Shown here one piece after another: positions 1-8,002 of a stretch of 64,000 nucleotides of DNA (the stretch's first letter is position 1; each line of letters starts with the position of its first letter). The stretch is from positions 1,724,361 to 1,788,360 of the forward strand of contig NZ_LNUV01000006.1 in the NCBI RefSeq assembly GCF_001512285.1, given 5' to 3'. This DNA comes from Arthrobacter sp. EpRS71. GTDB taxonomy: Bacteria; Actinomycetota; Actinomycetes; Actinomycetales; Micrococcaceae. The notes under the pieces were generated by a model that had not been told where the DNA came from, ran no database searches, and worked only from the letters and a program-made list of their open reading frames with translations. Both the position numbers and the translations under genes were made by a program.

Positions 1-830
1 GCCGCCCGGGAATTGACCTTCCGGCCGTGTACCTGGAACACAACACCCCCAAAGGCGACGTCCCGTTCACGCTGCACCCATTGGCGGACCAGAGCACCAT
101 TCCCGTGGTCCACGTGACCCATTTCAACCAACTCTTCTGGGACACGGGCACGGCGACCACCACGGTGATCGAGCATGGGATTCCGGATCCCGGGCATCTG
201 TACACCGGTGAGCGGGAAGAAATGGGCGTGGTGGTTAACGAGCCTGTCCGGCGCGGTCGAGTCACCGGAACCGATCTCTTGCCCGGATTCGCGGGCGTGG
301 CGCCGCTGCGGGTCTTCGGCATGGGGACGGAGGCCTTACCGGAAGCACTGAACCTCAAAGAATTCGGCCTCAGCGAGAAAAGGCTCCGCATTGCCGGGGA
401 TGTCGCGGCTCCTACACTCCACCAGGAACTGGCCCGCTGCCGGCTGTACCTCCACCCGCTCCGCTGGACCTCCCTCGGGTTGGCGCTGCTGGAAGCCATG
501 CACCTTGGCATGCCCGTCCTGGCGCTGGCCACCACCGAGGCGAGCCGCGCCATTCCGCGCGGTGCAGGCTTGGTCTCCAACGACGTCGGCGATCTCCAGA
601 GGTTCGCCCGACGTCTGCTGAATGATCCCGACGACGCCTACGCCATGGGCATGGTTGCCCGAGAGGCCGCGCTGCAACGATATGGACTGGACAAGTTTCT
701 TGGGGCCTGGGACGAACTCCTGGCCGAACTCCCCAAAGGCTCGCGCAGCGGAAGCAGCCCGCAGACCGGAACAGCAAACGCCCGCCAAGTTGCCGATGCC
801 CGCCAAGATACTGAGAGGACGCACCCATGA
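1..830 (+). CDS. Glycosyltransferase, GT4-like (5' end outside window)
   Basis: The frame (first full codon at base 3) is open to the left edge, so the start lies upstream. A GTG at 27 is in frame but probably internal. The visible product is about 275 residues. Seen: an N-terminal YLEHNTPKGDVP stretch typical of sugar transferases, and a LEAMHLGMPV stretch resembling the nucleotide-sugar-binding end of GT-B enzymes, where one expects the EX7E motif. The tail after about residue 245 is polar and low-complexity. The stop overlaps the next start (ATGA at 827-830), so the two glycosyltransferases are probably co-translated. Family knowledge supports a cytoplasmic retaining glycosyltransferase of a glycoconjugate pathway; donor and acceptor cannot be told. 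Confidence 0.85.
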   Translation, partial: RPGIDLPAVYLEHNTPKGDVPFTLHPLADQSTIPVVHVTHFNQLFWDTGTATTTVIEHGIPDPGHLYTGEREEMGVVVNEPVRRGRVTGTDLLPGFAGVAPLRVFGMGTEALPEALNLKEFGLSEKRLRIAGDVAAPTLHQELARCRLYLHPLRWTSLGLALLEAMHLGMPVLALATTEASRAIPRGAGLVSNDVGDLQRFARRLLNDPDDAYAMGMVAREAALQRYGLDKFLGAWDELLAELPKGSRSGSSPQTGTANARQVADARQDTERTHP

Positions 831-2095
831 AAATCTCCATGGTCTCCGAACACGCCAGTCCGCTGGCCGCGTTGGGAGGCGTCGACGCCGGGGGGCAAAA
901 TGTCCACGTGGCAGCGCTTTCGTCGGCCCTGGCAGATCGCGGCCATCAGGTCACGGTGTACACGCGGCGGGATGACCCGGACCTTCCTGCAAAGGTGCAG
1001 GTAGGGCCGGGGCTCAGCGTGGTTCATGTGGACGCCGGTCCCGCACGACGCATTCCCAAGGACCATCTCTTGCCGTACATGGGAGAGCTGGCGGACGGGA
1101 TCTGTGCAGACTGGGCAGGCGACGTGCCGGACGTGCTGCACTCTCATTTCTGGATGTCCGGGCTCGCTGCCCTCCAGGCGTCCCGCCGGGCTGGCGCTGA
1201 CTTTCCGGTCCCCGTGGTGCAGACCTTCCACGCTTTGGGGTCGGTGAAACGGAGGCACCAAGGCGCTGCTGACACCAGCCCTCCTGCCCGTGAATGGCTG
1301 GAACCGTGGGTAGGACGCACCGCCAGCTGGGTCATTGCCACCTGCCCGGACGAGGTGTTCGAACTTATGGCCTTTGGCATCAACCGGTCCAGGATTTCCA
1401 TCGCACCCTGCGGCGTGGACCTCACCTTGTTTCCCGGAACGTCCGACGCCGAACCCAAGACCCGCACGCACCGGATCCTGAGCGTGGGACGCCTCGTGCA
1501 ACGCAAGGGCGTGGATCTGATCATCCAGGCCCTTCCACTGCTGGCCGAGGCTGGCTTCAACGACGTTGAGCTCTTGATTGTTGGGGGTTCCGGCGACGCC
1601 CTGACGCTTGAAGAAGACCCGGAGGCCCAAAGGCTCCATACTCTGGCAAAGGAACTCGGCGTGGAGGACAAAGTAACCATGCGTGGGCAGGTCCCGCGGG
1701 ATGCGATGCCGGGCATTTTCCGCAGCGCGGACGCCGTGGTCTGTGCCCCTTGGTATGAGCCGTTCGGCATTGTGCCCCTTGAAGCCATGGCGTGCGGCAT
1801 CCCTGTGGTGGCGGCAGCCGTGGGCGGCCTCCGGGAAACGGTGGTGGATCAGAAAACCGGGCTGCATGTCCCGCCACGTGATCCCGAAGCCTTGGCCGTG
1901 GCGCTCGGAAAGCTGTTGGCTGATCCGGATCTTCGCGCCGACATGGGCCGAGCCGGGGCACGCCGGGCACGCTCACGCTACTCCTGGGAACGGATCGCCG
2001 CGGTCACCGAGAAAGCCTACGGATCTGTTCTGGCGGCAGGCCTATCCCGGCAAGCCGGCGAAAGCTTGGAACCATTGGAAGGAACGGCACTGTGA
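827..2095 (+). CDS. GT4 family glycosyltransferase
   Basis: This 422-residue, two-domain GT-B enzyme starts with a Gly-rich loop (GGVDAGGQNVHVA) like that of MshA and sucrose-phosphate-synthase-like GT4 enzymes. Mid-protein SVGRLVQRKGVDL opens the second Rossmann domain, and YEPFGIVPLEAMACG carries the EX7E motif of retaining transferases. Length fits the family. Its ATG overlaps the previous stop and its TGA overlaps the next gene's GTG (GTGA at 2092-2095). It probably adds a sugar made by the neighbouring kinase/isomerase genes to a lipid or polymer, which is inference. MshA itself is unlikely because no mycothiol gene is nearby. Confidence 0.9.
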   Translation: MKISMVSEHASPLAALGGVDAGGQNVHVAALSSALADRGHQVTVYTRRDDPDLPAKVQVGPGLSVVHVDAGPARRIPKDHLLPYMGELADGICADWAGDVPDVLHSHFWMSGLAALQASRRAGADFPVPVVQTFHALGSVKRRHQGAADTSPPAREWLEPWVGRTASWVIATCPDEVFELMAFGINRSRISIAPCGVDLTLFPGTSDAEPKTRTHRILSVGRLVQRKGVDLIIQALPLLAEAGFNDVELLIVGGSGDALTLEEDPEAQRLHTLAKELGVEDKVTMRGQVPRDAMPGIFRSADAVVCAPWYEPFGIVPLEAMACGIPVVAAAVGGLRETVVDQKTGLHVPPRDPEALAVALGKLLADPDLRADMGRAGARRARSRYSWERIAAVTEKAYGSVLAAGLSRQAGESLEPLEGTAL

Positions 2096-2165
2096 CTATC
2101 AAAGATGTGACTATCAAAGCTGTGACTATCAAAGGCGCCGTGACTATCCAGGGCCCTGTGACGAC
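2092..2165 (+). repeat. In-frame 15-18-bp tandem repeat with repeated GTG codons
   Basis: Five units begin GTGACTATC or GTGACGACT, at about 2092, 2107, 2122, 2140 and 2158, separated by 15-18 bases so the frame is kept. They encode the N-terminal extension of the SIS protein and overlap the stop of the upstream glycosyltransferase. Every unit supplies a possible GTG start codon. Confidence 0.9.
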
Positions 2166-2841
2166 TCAAGGCACGGCCCCTTCCGCTGTTCCGAACACTG
2201 TGTCGGCGCGATGGGCGGCCGATCCCGCTGACACCCACATCGCCGCGGTGACCCAGCACCTGGACAACGTCCTGCCAGCGCTGGACTCCCTGCGCTCGCA
2301 GTCGGGCCGTTTGTCCGAGTGGGGAACGGTGCTGGCCAAACGTCTCTTGTCCGGGCAACGCTTGTTGGCGGCCGGCAACGGTGGCTCAGCGGCTGAGGCG
2401 CAGCATCTCACTGCCGAACTGGTGGGCAGGTTCGATGAGGAACGCGCCCCCTTTTCCGCGATCTCACTCCACGCAGAGTCCTCCGCCGTCACCGCACTCT
2501 CCAACGACTATGGTTTTGAGGAAGTCTTCGCCCGCCAAGTCAGGGCCCACGGCCGGGCCGGTGACGTCCTCATCCTCCTTTCCACCAGCGGCCGCAGCCC
2601 CAATCTGATCAAGGCTGTGCGTGCCGCCAAGGAACGTGGCATGGTCACGTGGGCACTCACCGGCGCCGGCCCCAACCCGCTGGCCGACTCCTGCGATCAA
2701 GCCATCACCGTTGATGCGATCTCCGCGAATGCCCAAGAAGGCCACCTCATCGCCATCCACGCCATGTGCCGGGCTGTTGATGCCGAGGTAGCCCGGCGGG
2801 CCGGATCCGGCTCACCATCTTTCGGAGCGCGGAGGCCATGA
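2092..2841 (+). CDS. SIS-domain sugar isomerase, GmhA-like
   Basis: The protein has 249 residues. From about residue 45 on it matches phosphoheptose isomerases: a SIS fold with AAGNGGSAAEAQHL (GNGGS at 95-99), then ELVGRF and LSTSGRSPNLIKA. GmhA converts sedoheptulose 7-phosphate to D-glycero-D-manno-heptose 7-phosphate, which fits the HldE-like gene that follows. The first 25 residues are a tandem repeat (VTIK/VTIQ units) coded by 15-18-bp DNA repeats, each beginning with GTG, so several in-frame starts exist. The first GTG has a GGAAGG upstream and was kept. The end overlaps the next ATG by 4 bases. Confidence 0.88.
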   Translation: MTIKDVTIKAVTIKGAVTIQGPVTTQGTAPSAVPNTVSARWAADPADTHIAAVTQHLDNVLPALDSLRSQSGRLSEWGTVLAKRLLSGQRLLAAGNGGSAAEAQHLTAELVGRFDEERAPFSAISLHAESSAVTALSNDYGFEEVFARQVRAHGRAGDVLILLSTSGRSPNLIKAVRAAKERGMVTWALTGAGPNPLADSCDQAITVDAISANAQEGHLIAIHAMCRAVDAEVARRAGSGSPSFGARRP

Positions 2842-4319
2842 GGATCACCGTGGTGGGGGACGTCCTCCTGGACGTCGACATCAACGGAACCGCCACCCGG
2901 CTCAGCCCCGACGCGCCGGTGCCCGTGGTGGACGTCGCCAATATCCGGCGTCGTGCAGGTGGCGCCGGGCTGGTGGCTACAGTGCTCGCGCACGACGGCC
3001 ATGACGTCGCGCTGGTCACCGCCCTCTCGGACGACGACGGCGCCAGCCACCTAATGCGGGCACTGTCCGGCGTGTTGGTGCTTACGGGAGCCCCGCTCGC
3101 CTCGACGCCCACCAAGACCCGCGTGAGGATCGGGACACATTCGATGGTCCGGTTCGATGAAGGATGCGCCCCCGCTCCTGTCCCGTCCTGTACAGCCCAA
3201 ATGCTCGCTGCCATTGCCTCGGCGGACGCCATCGTGGTGGCCGACTACGGCCGGGGAATCACCGCCAACACTGACATCCGTTCAGCCGTCGCCGACGCTG
3301 CCAGGCGTGTCCCGGTGGTGTGGGACCCGCATCCTGCCGGTTCCGCGCCCGTGGCGGGAGTGGCCGTGGTGACGCCCAACCTTGCCGAGGCTCTGGCCTC
3401 CGCGAGAGCGGGTGGCTTGGAATCGTCGTGCACTGGCGCCGAACAGGCAGGCCGGTACCTGCTCAAAAGATGGGGAAGCGGCGCCGTTCTGGTGACCAAA
3501 GGTGAAGAGGGGGCACTCCTTCTCCCCGCGGCTGACGCGGCACAAGGCATCCCTGCGCCAAGGACCAACGTCAGCGATCCGTGCGGAGCCGGCGACAGGC
3601 TGGCCGGAAGCCTGGCCGTCCATTTGGGGATGGGGCTCGACCTCGATCAGGCGGCGACCAAGGCCGTGGAGGACGCATCAGCATTTCTCGCTGCGGGCGG
3701 AGCAGCATCGCTGGCGGTGGTGGCAGACGCGCCGGCGCCGGATGGAACACAGGAGCTGCGCCCGGCAACCGAGCCGCGCCCCGCAACCGAGGCCAGTCCC
3801 GAGAACGAGCCCAGTCCCGTCGTCGAACTTAAAGGCTTGGGACTCCTTGACCCTGGTGACCTGCACCCGCACGGCGTCCACCTGGCTCATGCCGTGCGGG
3901 CCAGAGGCGGGACGGTGGTAGCCACCGGTGGCTGCTTCGACCTCCTCCACGCCGGCCACGCCCGGACGCTGGCTGCCGCGCGCAGCATGGGCGATTGCCT
4001 CATCGTGTGCCTGAATTCCGATGAATCGGTGAGCCGGCTTAAGGGCGCGCACCGGCCGATCGTCAGCGTGGAAGACCGCGCGGAGTTGCTGCTGGCATTG
4101 GGTTCCGTTGACGCCGTGGTGGTCTTCGGCGAGGACACTCCCGAGGCCTGCCTCAGTGAGATCAGGCCCGACATCTGGGTCAAGGGCGGTGATTACACCC
4201 CCGAAGAATTACCGGAAGCCCGCCTGGTGGCGGGATGGGGAGGGCGTTGCGTCACAGTGCCCTTCCACCCGGCACGCTCCACCAGCGGCCTGGCTGCAGC
4301 ACTGGCCAAAGTCAGCTGA
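2838..4319 (+). CDS. Bifunctional HldE-like sugar kinase / nucleotidyltransferase (copy 1)
   Basis: This is a 493-residue fusion. Residues 1 to about 300 form a PfkB/ribokinase-type kinase with the catalytic GAGD at 250-253. A Pro/Glu-rich linker (about 300-335) follows. Residues about 350-490 are a cytidylyltransferase-type domain with GCFDLLHAGHARTL (HAGH at 371-374) and KGGDYTPEE. This layout is that of HldE/RfaE, which phosphorylates heptose 7-phosphate at C1 and then transfers AMP to give ADP-heptose. The length is close to Gram-negative HldE. It follows the GmhA-like gene with a 4-base overlap. A second, diverged copy lies at 6343. True substrate and nucleotide are inferred. Confidence 0.87.
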   Translation: MRITVVGDVLLDVDINGTATRLSPDAPVPVVDVANIRRRAGGAGLVATVLAHDGHDVALVTALSDDDGASHLMRALSGVLVLTGAPLASTPTKTRVRIGTHSMVRFDEGCAPAPVPSCTAQMLAAIASADAIVVADYGRGITANTDIRSAVADAARRVPVVWDPHPAGSAPVAGVAVVTPNLAEALASARAGGLESSCTGAEQAGRYLLKRWGSGAVLVTKGEEGALLLPAADAAQGIPAPRTNVSDPCGAGDRLAGSLAVHLGMGLDLDQAATKAVEDASAFLAAGGAASLAVVADAPAPDGTQELRPATEPRPATEASPENEPSPVVELKGLGLLDPGDLHPHGVHLAHAVRARGGTVVATGGCFDLLHAGHARTLAAARSMGDCLIVCLNSDESVSRLKGAHRPIVSVEDRAELLLALGSVDAVVVFGEDTPEACLSEIRPDIWVKGGDYTPEELPEARLVAGWGGRCVTVPFHPARSTSGLAAALAKVS

Positions 4320-4349
4320 CACAACGCACCCGTAACCGAAAGGAATCGC

Positions 4350-5045
4350 ATGAACACGCAAAATCCTGGCCGCGTCATCGTTACTGGAGGCGGCTCCGGC
4401 CTTGGCGCTGCGATCGTGGAAGCCATCCGCGACGCCGGCGGCACACCCTTTGTCTTTGACCGCGATGTCAGCAGTGTCTCCGGTGCCAAAGCCTTGGAAG
4501 TGGATGTCTCCAACCGTGAAGCCGTGGAAGCTGCCGTCAAAGAGGCCGCGGAAACCCTGGGCGGCTTGGACGGGGTGGTCACAGCCGCTGGCATTGATCG
4601 CTGCGGCAAGTTGGGCGACGTCCCGGCGGAGGAATGGGAAAAGGTCATCGGAGTGAATCTCCTGGGCACGGTGTCCGTAGTCCGGGCGGCGCTGCCCTAT
4701 TTGAAGGGATCCCGCGGCCGGGCCATCACCATCGCCTCCACGCTGGGTCTCCGGGCACTCCCGGACGCCACGGCGTATTGTGCCTCGAAGTTCGGCGTGA
4801 TCGGCTTCAGCAGGGCCTTGGCGGCCGAAACCGGCGGCGTCATCGGCGTCACCACCATCATCCCCGGTGGCATGAAGACCCACTTCTTTGACGATCGCGA
4901 CGAGCAGTACAAGCCGCAGGACGATTCCAAGCTGAACGACCCCGCCAACGTGGCGCAGGCCGTGGTGTTCGCCCTTTCCCAGCCGTTCGGCAGCGAGGTC
5001 CGTGAGCTCCTCATCTGCCCCGCAGAAGAAGGCTCGTGGCCGTAA
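4350..5045 (+). CDS. Short-chain dehydrogenase/reductase
   Basis: This 231-residue classical SDR has the cofactor motif TGGGSGLG at about 12-19, a degenerate NNAG-like segment (TAAGID) and catalytic Tyr143/Lys147 in AYCASK. An AAAGGAATC ribosome site precedes ATG 4350, and the gene is 30 bases after the HldE-like gene on the same strand. It may modify the heptose-like sugar or its precursor, by position only. The 3' end overlaps the convergent glycosyltransferase by 35 bases. Confidence 0.87.
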   Translation: MNTQNPGRVIVTGGGSGLGAAIVEAIRDAGGTPFVFDRDVSSVSGAKALEVDVSNREAVEAAVKEAAETLGGLDGVVTAAGIDRCGKLGDVPAEEWEKVIGVNLLGTVSVVRAALPYLKGSRGRAITIASTLGLRALPDATAYCASKFGVIGFSRALAAETGGVIGVTTIIPGGMKTHFFDDRDEQYKPQDDSKLNDPANVAQAVVFALSQPFGSEVRELLICPAEEGSWP

Positions 5046-6185
5046 GGTCCAGCACGTCCTGAACAACGTCGGCCACGGCGATGCCCTTGATCAGAGTGTC
5101 GTCGTGGCCGCAATGCGGTGCCGTCCACCCCACCTGGGTGACGTCCGCTCCGCAGCGCGGGCACTGCGTAACCCACGACATCTGAATGCGGTGCAAGGCG
5201 CGCCCGCGGGGGCCGGCGTTGATGGCGTTTCCCACCCAGAAGATCCCCACCGTGGGCGTGCCCAATGCCTGGGCCAGGTGCCGTGGACCACTGTCGCTGG
5301 CGAGCATGACTGTTGCATCCGCCAGCAGAGCTGCCAGGTCCCCAATGTCCTGCTCGCCGGCCACGGACCTGGAGAGCTCCTGCTCACCTCCGGCAGCTGC
5401 CGGGCCGCCGACTCCGCTACTTCCTGTGCCAAGGCCTTCTCTGATGGGTCACCCACGATCAGCACCTGGGCTCCTTCCCGCACTAATGCCGCAACGGCTT
5501 CCGCAAAGTACGACGCCGGCCATCGCCTTCGCGGATCGGTGGCACCAGGGTGGACCACTACCAGCGACGTCCGCTGGGGATCCCGCATTCCCTCGATGTT
5601 CTGCTGATGCTCAGGCCTGGGACGCAGGGGAGGGGAGCCGATGCTCGGAGCTCCGGAGAGTCCTGCCACTTCCAGCCAGCGGGCCGGTTCGTTCTGGTAA
5701 TAGACGTAGTCAAGGTTCCGCTCCAACGGCTCCGCGTCCCTGGTGCGCGTGCCCACGGTATGCCGCGCGCCAAGGCGGAGCAGGAATGGGTTGGAAAACC
5801 GTCCGCCGCCGTGCATTTGGAAGGCAACATCGAACTCCTTGGCCCGCATCGCCTCGATGAAGGCGTCCTGTGCCGCCGCGTCCTCCGCATCGTCCTGAAA
5901 GCGCTCGCCGTTGCGCGGACCGTCGTGGATACCGCGCGCCACGGGCAACATCTCGACGACGTCAACGGGACCTTCCGTTGCGGCCGCGACCGCTGCGTGG
6001 ATAGGCGTGCCCAAAACCGTGATGGTGGCGTTGGGGTAGGCGTTCTTCATTGCGTGGAGGGCCGGGTAGGTATAGATCAGGTCTCCCATCCCACCGCCCC
6101 TAAGGACCGCTATCCGCTTGACGTCGCTGAACCTTTCCAGCACTGGACCCACGCCGACGTTTGGAGTCATCAGTGGCTTTTCCAT
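5011..6185 (-). pseudogene. Family 9 glycosyltransferase (heptosyltransferase-like), frameshifted
   Basis: ATG 6185 has AAAGGAATC upstream. The first frame gives RGGGMGDLIYTYPALHAM (N-terminal GT9 motif) and VVVHPGATDPRRRWPASYF (start of the donor-binding domain), then loses family-like sequence after about 5425. The downstream frame resumes it with SVAGEQDIGDLAALLAD, ASDSGPRHLAQALGTP and a Cys/His-rich tail (CPRCGAD, PHCGH) to the stop at 5011. The two frames differ by one base on the minus strand (-1), with the switch between about 5365 and 5425. Together they make about 390 residues, normal for the family. The cause could be a true mutation, a sequencing error or, less likely, programmed shifting. 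Expected role: heptosyl transfer from ADP-heptose. Confidence 0.8.
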
Positions 6186-6342
6186 GGCTGATTCCTTTCG
6201 CTGGCAAAGCGGCGGGCGGGTTCTTCCGGAGCTTCGGGCTCGTGTGATTCCGTGCGGAAACTCCCGGGTCCGGCGTGTGAAGCCCGCCCCTCGGGGTACC
6301 TGAGGGGAACAGGAAACTCCAAGCCCAATCGGAAGGTACCCC

Positions 6343-7992
6343 ATGGCACGCCTATCCAATCAAGAGGGCCTACCGAATCGCGAGGGACCGGCCGATCAAG
6401 AAGGCCTGGCGAGTCAAGAGGGCCTGGCTAACTGGTTGCCAGGCCGCCTGGCCGAGGCACGTCCCGTTGTGACGGTCATCGGCGACTCCATCCTGGACGG
6501 TTGGTGGGATGGAACCATTGAGCGGTTCTGCCGGGAAGCCCCGGCCCCTGTGGTTCAAGTCCAGCGCCGGGACTTCGCCCCGGGAGGTGCGGCGAATACG
6601 GCGATGAACCTCGCCGCAATGGGGGCTGAGGTGCGTTTTGTTTCCTTGGTAGGAGAGGATTTCGGGGGTCGCACGCTCGTTGAGCAGCTCAAGTCCGCGG
6701 GGGTGGACGTCTCGCATGTTGTGTCCCATGCGGACATGACCACCACCACCAAATTCCGTGTGAGCAGCGGCGGCCAGGTGATGCTGCGCTTGGATGACGC
6801 CGCCAGTGAGGTCCCTGTTGATGGCCTCCGCCATATGGCCGCTGCTCTTCCCGACGCCCTCCCCGGCTCATCTGCCGTGGTCGTCTGCGACTACGGTGCG
6901 GGTGCTTTGGAGGGTTGCATGAGAGAGGCGATTCTCGACAATCTGGGGCCGCAGACTGAGGGGCCCCAGACTGATGGGCCGCAGCCCGAGGGATCGCAGC
7001 CCGAGGGCGCAGGGGCCGGCTTCCCAGCGGTCCGGCAGAACACGCTGGTAGTAGTGGACGCCCACCATCCGGGACGCTGGGCCCACCTCAATCCGGACCT
7101 CGCTACGCCGAATGCGCAGGAAGCGGCCAGGCTGCTCGGCACCGAATTCCCCGGGGGAGCTGCCAGGTGCCCCTTCGTGGAAGCCCACTCGGACCAGCTC
7201 CTGCGCGCATCGGGGGCGGCCGCCGTCGTCGTGACTTTAGACCGGGAGGGGACCTTGACCATCCGGCCCAACAGCGCCACCCACAATCCGTCAACGCACC
7301 GGACGTGGGCCCGGCCTCAGGCGGAGAAGCAGGCCTCGGGCGCCGGTGATACGTTCGTGGCGGCGTTGACCATTGCCCGCGCCGCGGGATTGCCGTTGAC
7401 CACCAGTGTGGACTTGGCCCAAGCCGCCGCAGACGTCGTTGTGCACAGGCCGGGCACCTCCGTGTGCACCACTGAAGAACTGGCAAACCACCTCCGAGGG
7501 TTCGCCGATACAGCGCTGACGGACCGCGAGTTGGCCCGGGAGGTGGAGGAGCATCGCCGGGAGGGCAAGCGGATTGTGCTCACCAACGGGTGCTTCGATG
7601 TCCTCCACCGTGGCCACACCCGCTATCTCAACCAAGCCAAGCAACTGGGAGACGTGCTGGTGGTGGCGCTGAACAGCGATTCTTCCGTGCGGAAGCTCAA
7701 AGGCCCGGACAGGCCGGTCAACCACGAGGCCGACCGCGCGGCAGTCATCGCCGCCTTGAGCTGCGTGGACCACGTCACCGTGTTTGAAACCCCCACGCCC
7801 ATTCCGCTCATAGAGCTCCTCCGGCCGGATGTTTACGCCAAAGGCGGCGACTACACGCCGGAAATGCTCCAGGAAACCGAAGCGGTGGAACGCTACGGCG
7901 GCACGGTGACCATCCTGGATTATGTGCCTGAGCACTCCACTACAGCGGTCCTGGAACGCATCCGTTCCACGGGCGAAACCCCGCAGGCCTGA
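6343..7992 (+). CDS. Bifunctional HldE-like sugar kinase / nucleotidyltransferase (copy 2)
   Basis: The protein has 549 residues. PfkB-type kinase domain at about 35-390 starts VVTVIGDSILDGWWDG and has GAGD at 333-336. The nucleotidyltransferase domain at about 415-545 has GCFDVLHRGHTRYL (HRGH at 422-425) and KGGDYTPEM. Two insertions are peculiar: an N-terminal QEGL-type repeat (residues 5-30) and a mid-kinase PQTEGPQ/PQPEGSQ repeat near 205-225. ATG 6343 has GGAAGG upstream and is divergent from the GT9 gene (157-base gap). It is a diverged paralogue of 2838-4319; two HldE-like fusions in one cluster suggest two sugars or two specialised steps (inference). Confidence 0.87.
   Translation: MARLSNQEGLPNREGPADQEGLASQEGLANWLPGRLAEARPVVTVIGDSILDGWWDGTIERFCREAPAPVVQVQRRDFAPGGAANTAMNLAAMGAEVRFVSLVGEDFGGRTLVEQLKSAGVDVSHVVSHADMTTTTKFRVSSGGQVMLRLDDAASEVPVDGLRHMAAALPDALPGSSAVVVCDYGAGALEGCMREAILDNLGPQTEGPQTDGPQPEGSQPEGAGAGFPAVRQNTLVVVDAHHPGRWAHLNPDLATPNAQEAARLLGTEFPGGAARCPFVEAHSDQLLRASGAAAVVVTLDREGTLTIRPNSATHNPSTHRTWARPQAEKQASGAGDTFVAALTIARAAGLPLTTSVDLAQAAADVVVHRPGTSVCTTEELANHLRGFADTALTDRELAREVEEHRREGKRIVLTNGCFDVLHRGHTRYLNQAKQLGDVLVVALNSDSSVRKLKGPDRPVNHEADRAAVIAALSCVDHVTVFETPTPIPLIELLRPDVYAKGGDYTPEMLQETEAVERYGGTVTILDYVPEHSTTAVLERIRSTGETPQA
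6357..6430 (+). repeat. In-frame 18-bp tandem repeat, 4 copies
   Basis: Four imperfect 18-base units of the type AATCAAGAGGGCCTACC encode the N-terminal repeat of the second HldE-like protein. The unit length keeps the reading frame. It echoes the N-terminal repeat of the SIS gene but has a different sequence. Confidence 0.85.
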
Positions 7993-8002
7993 GGAGCCAA
8001 TC

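Noticed and set aside
638..1867. 409-codon open frame antisense to the GT4 gene
   Set aside because: The plus strand carries the GT4 motifs; no motif on the minus strand.
5365..5425. Programmed -1 frameshifting in the GT9 gene
   Set aside because: No slippery heptamer was recognised and the family is normally single-frame; kept as mutation or sequencing error.
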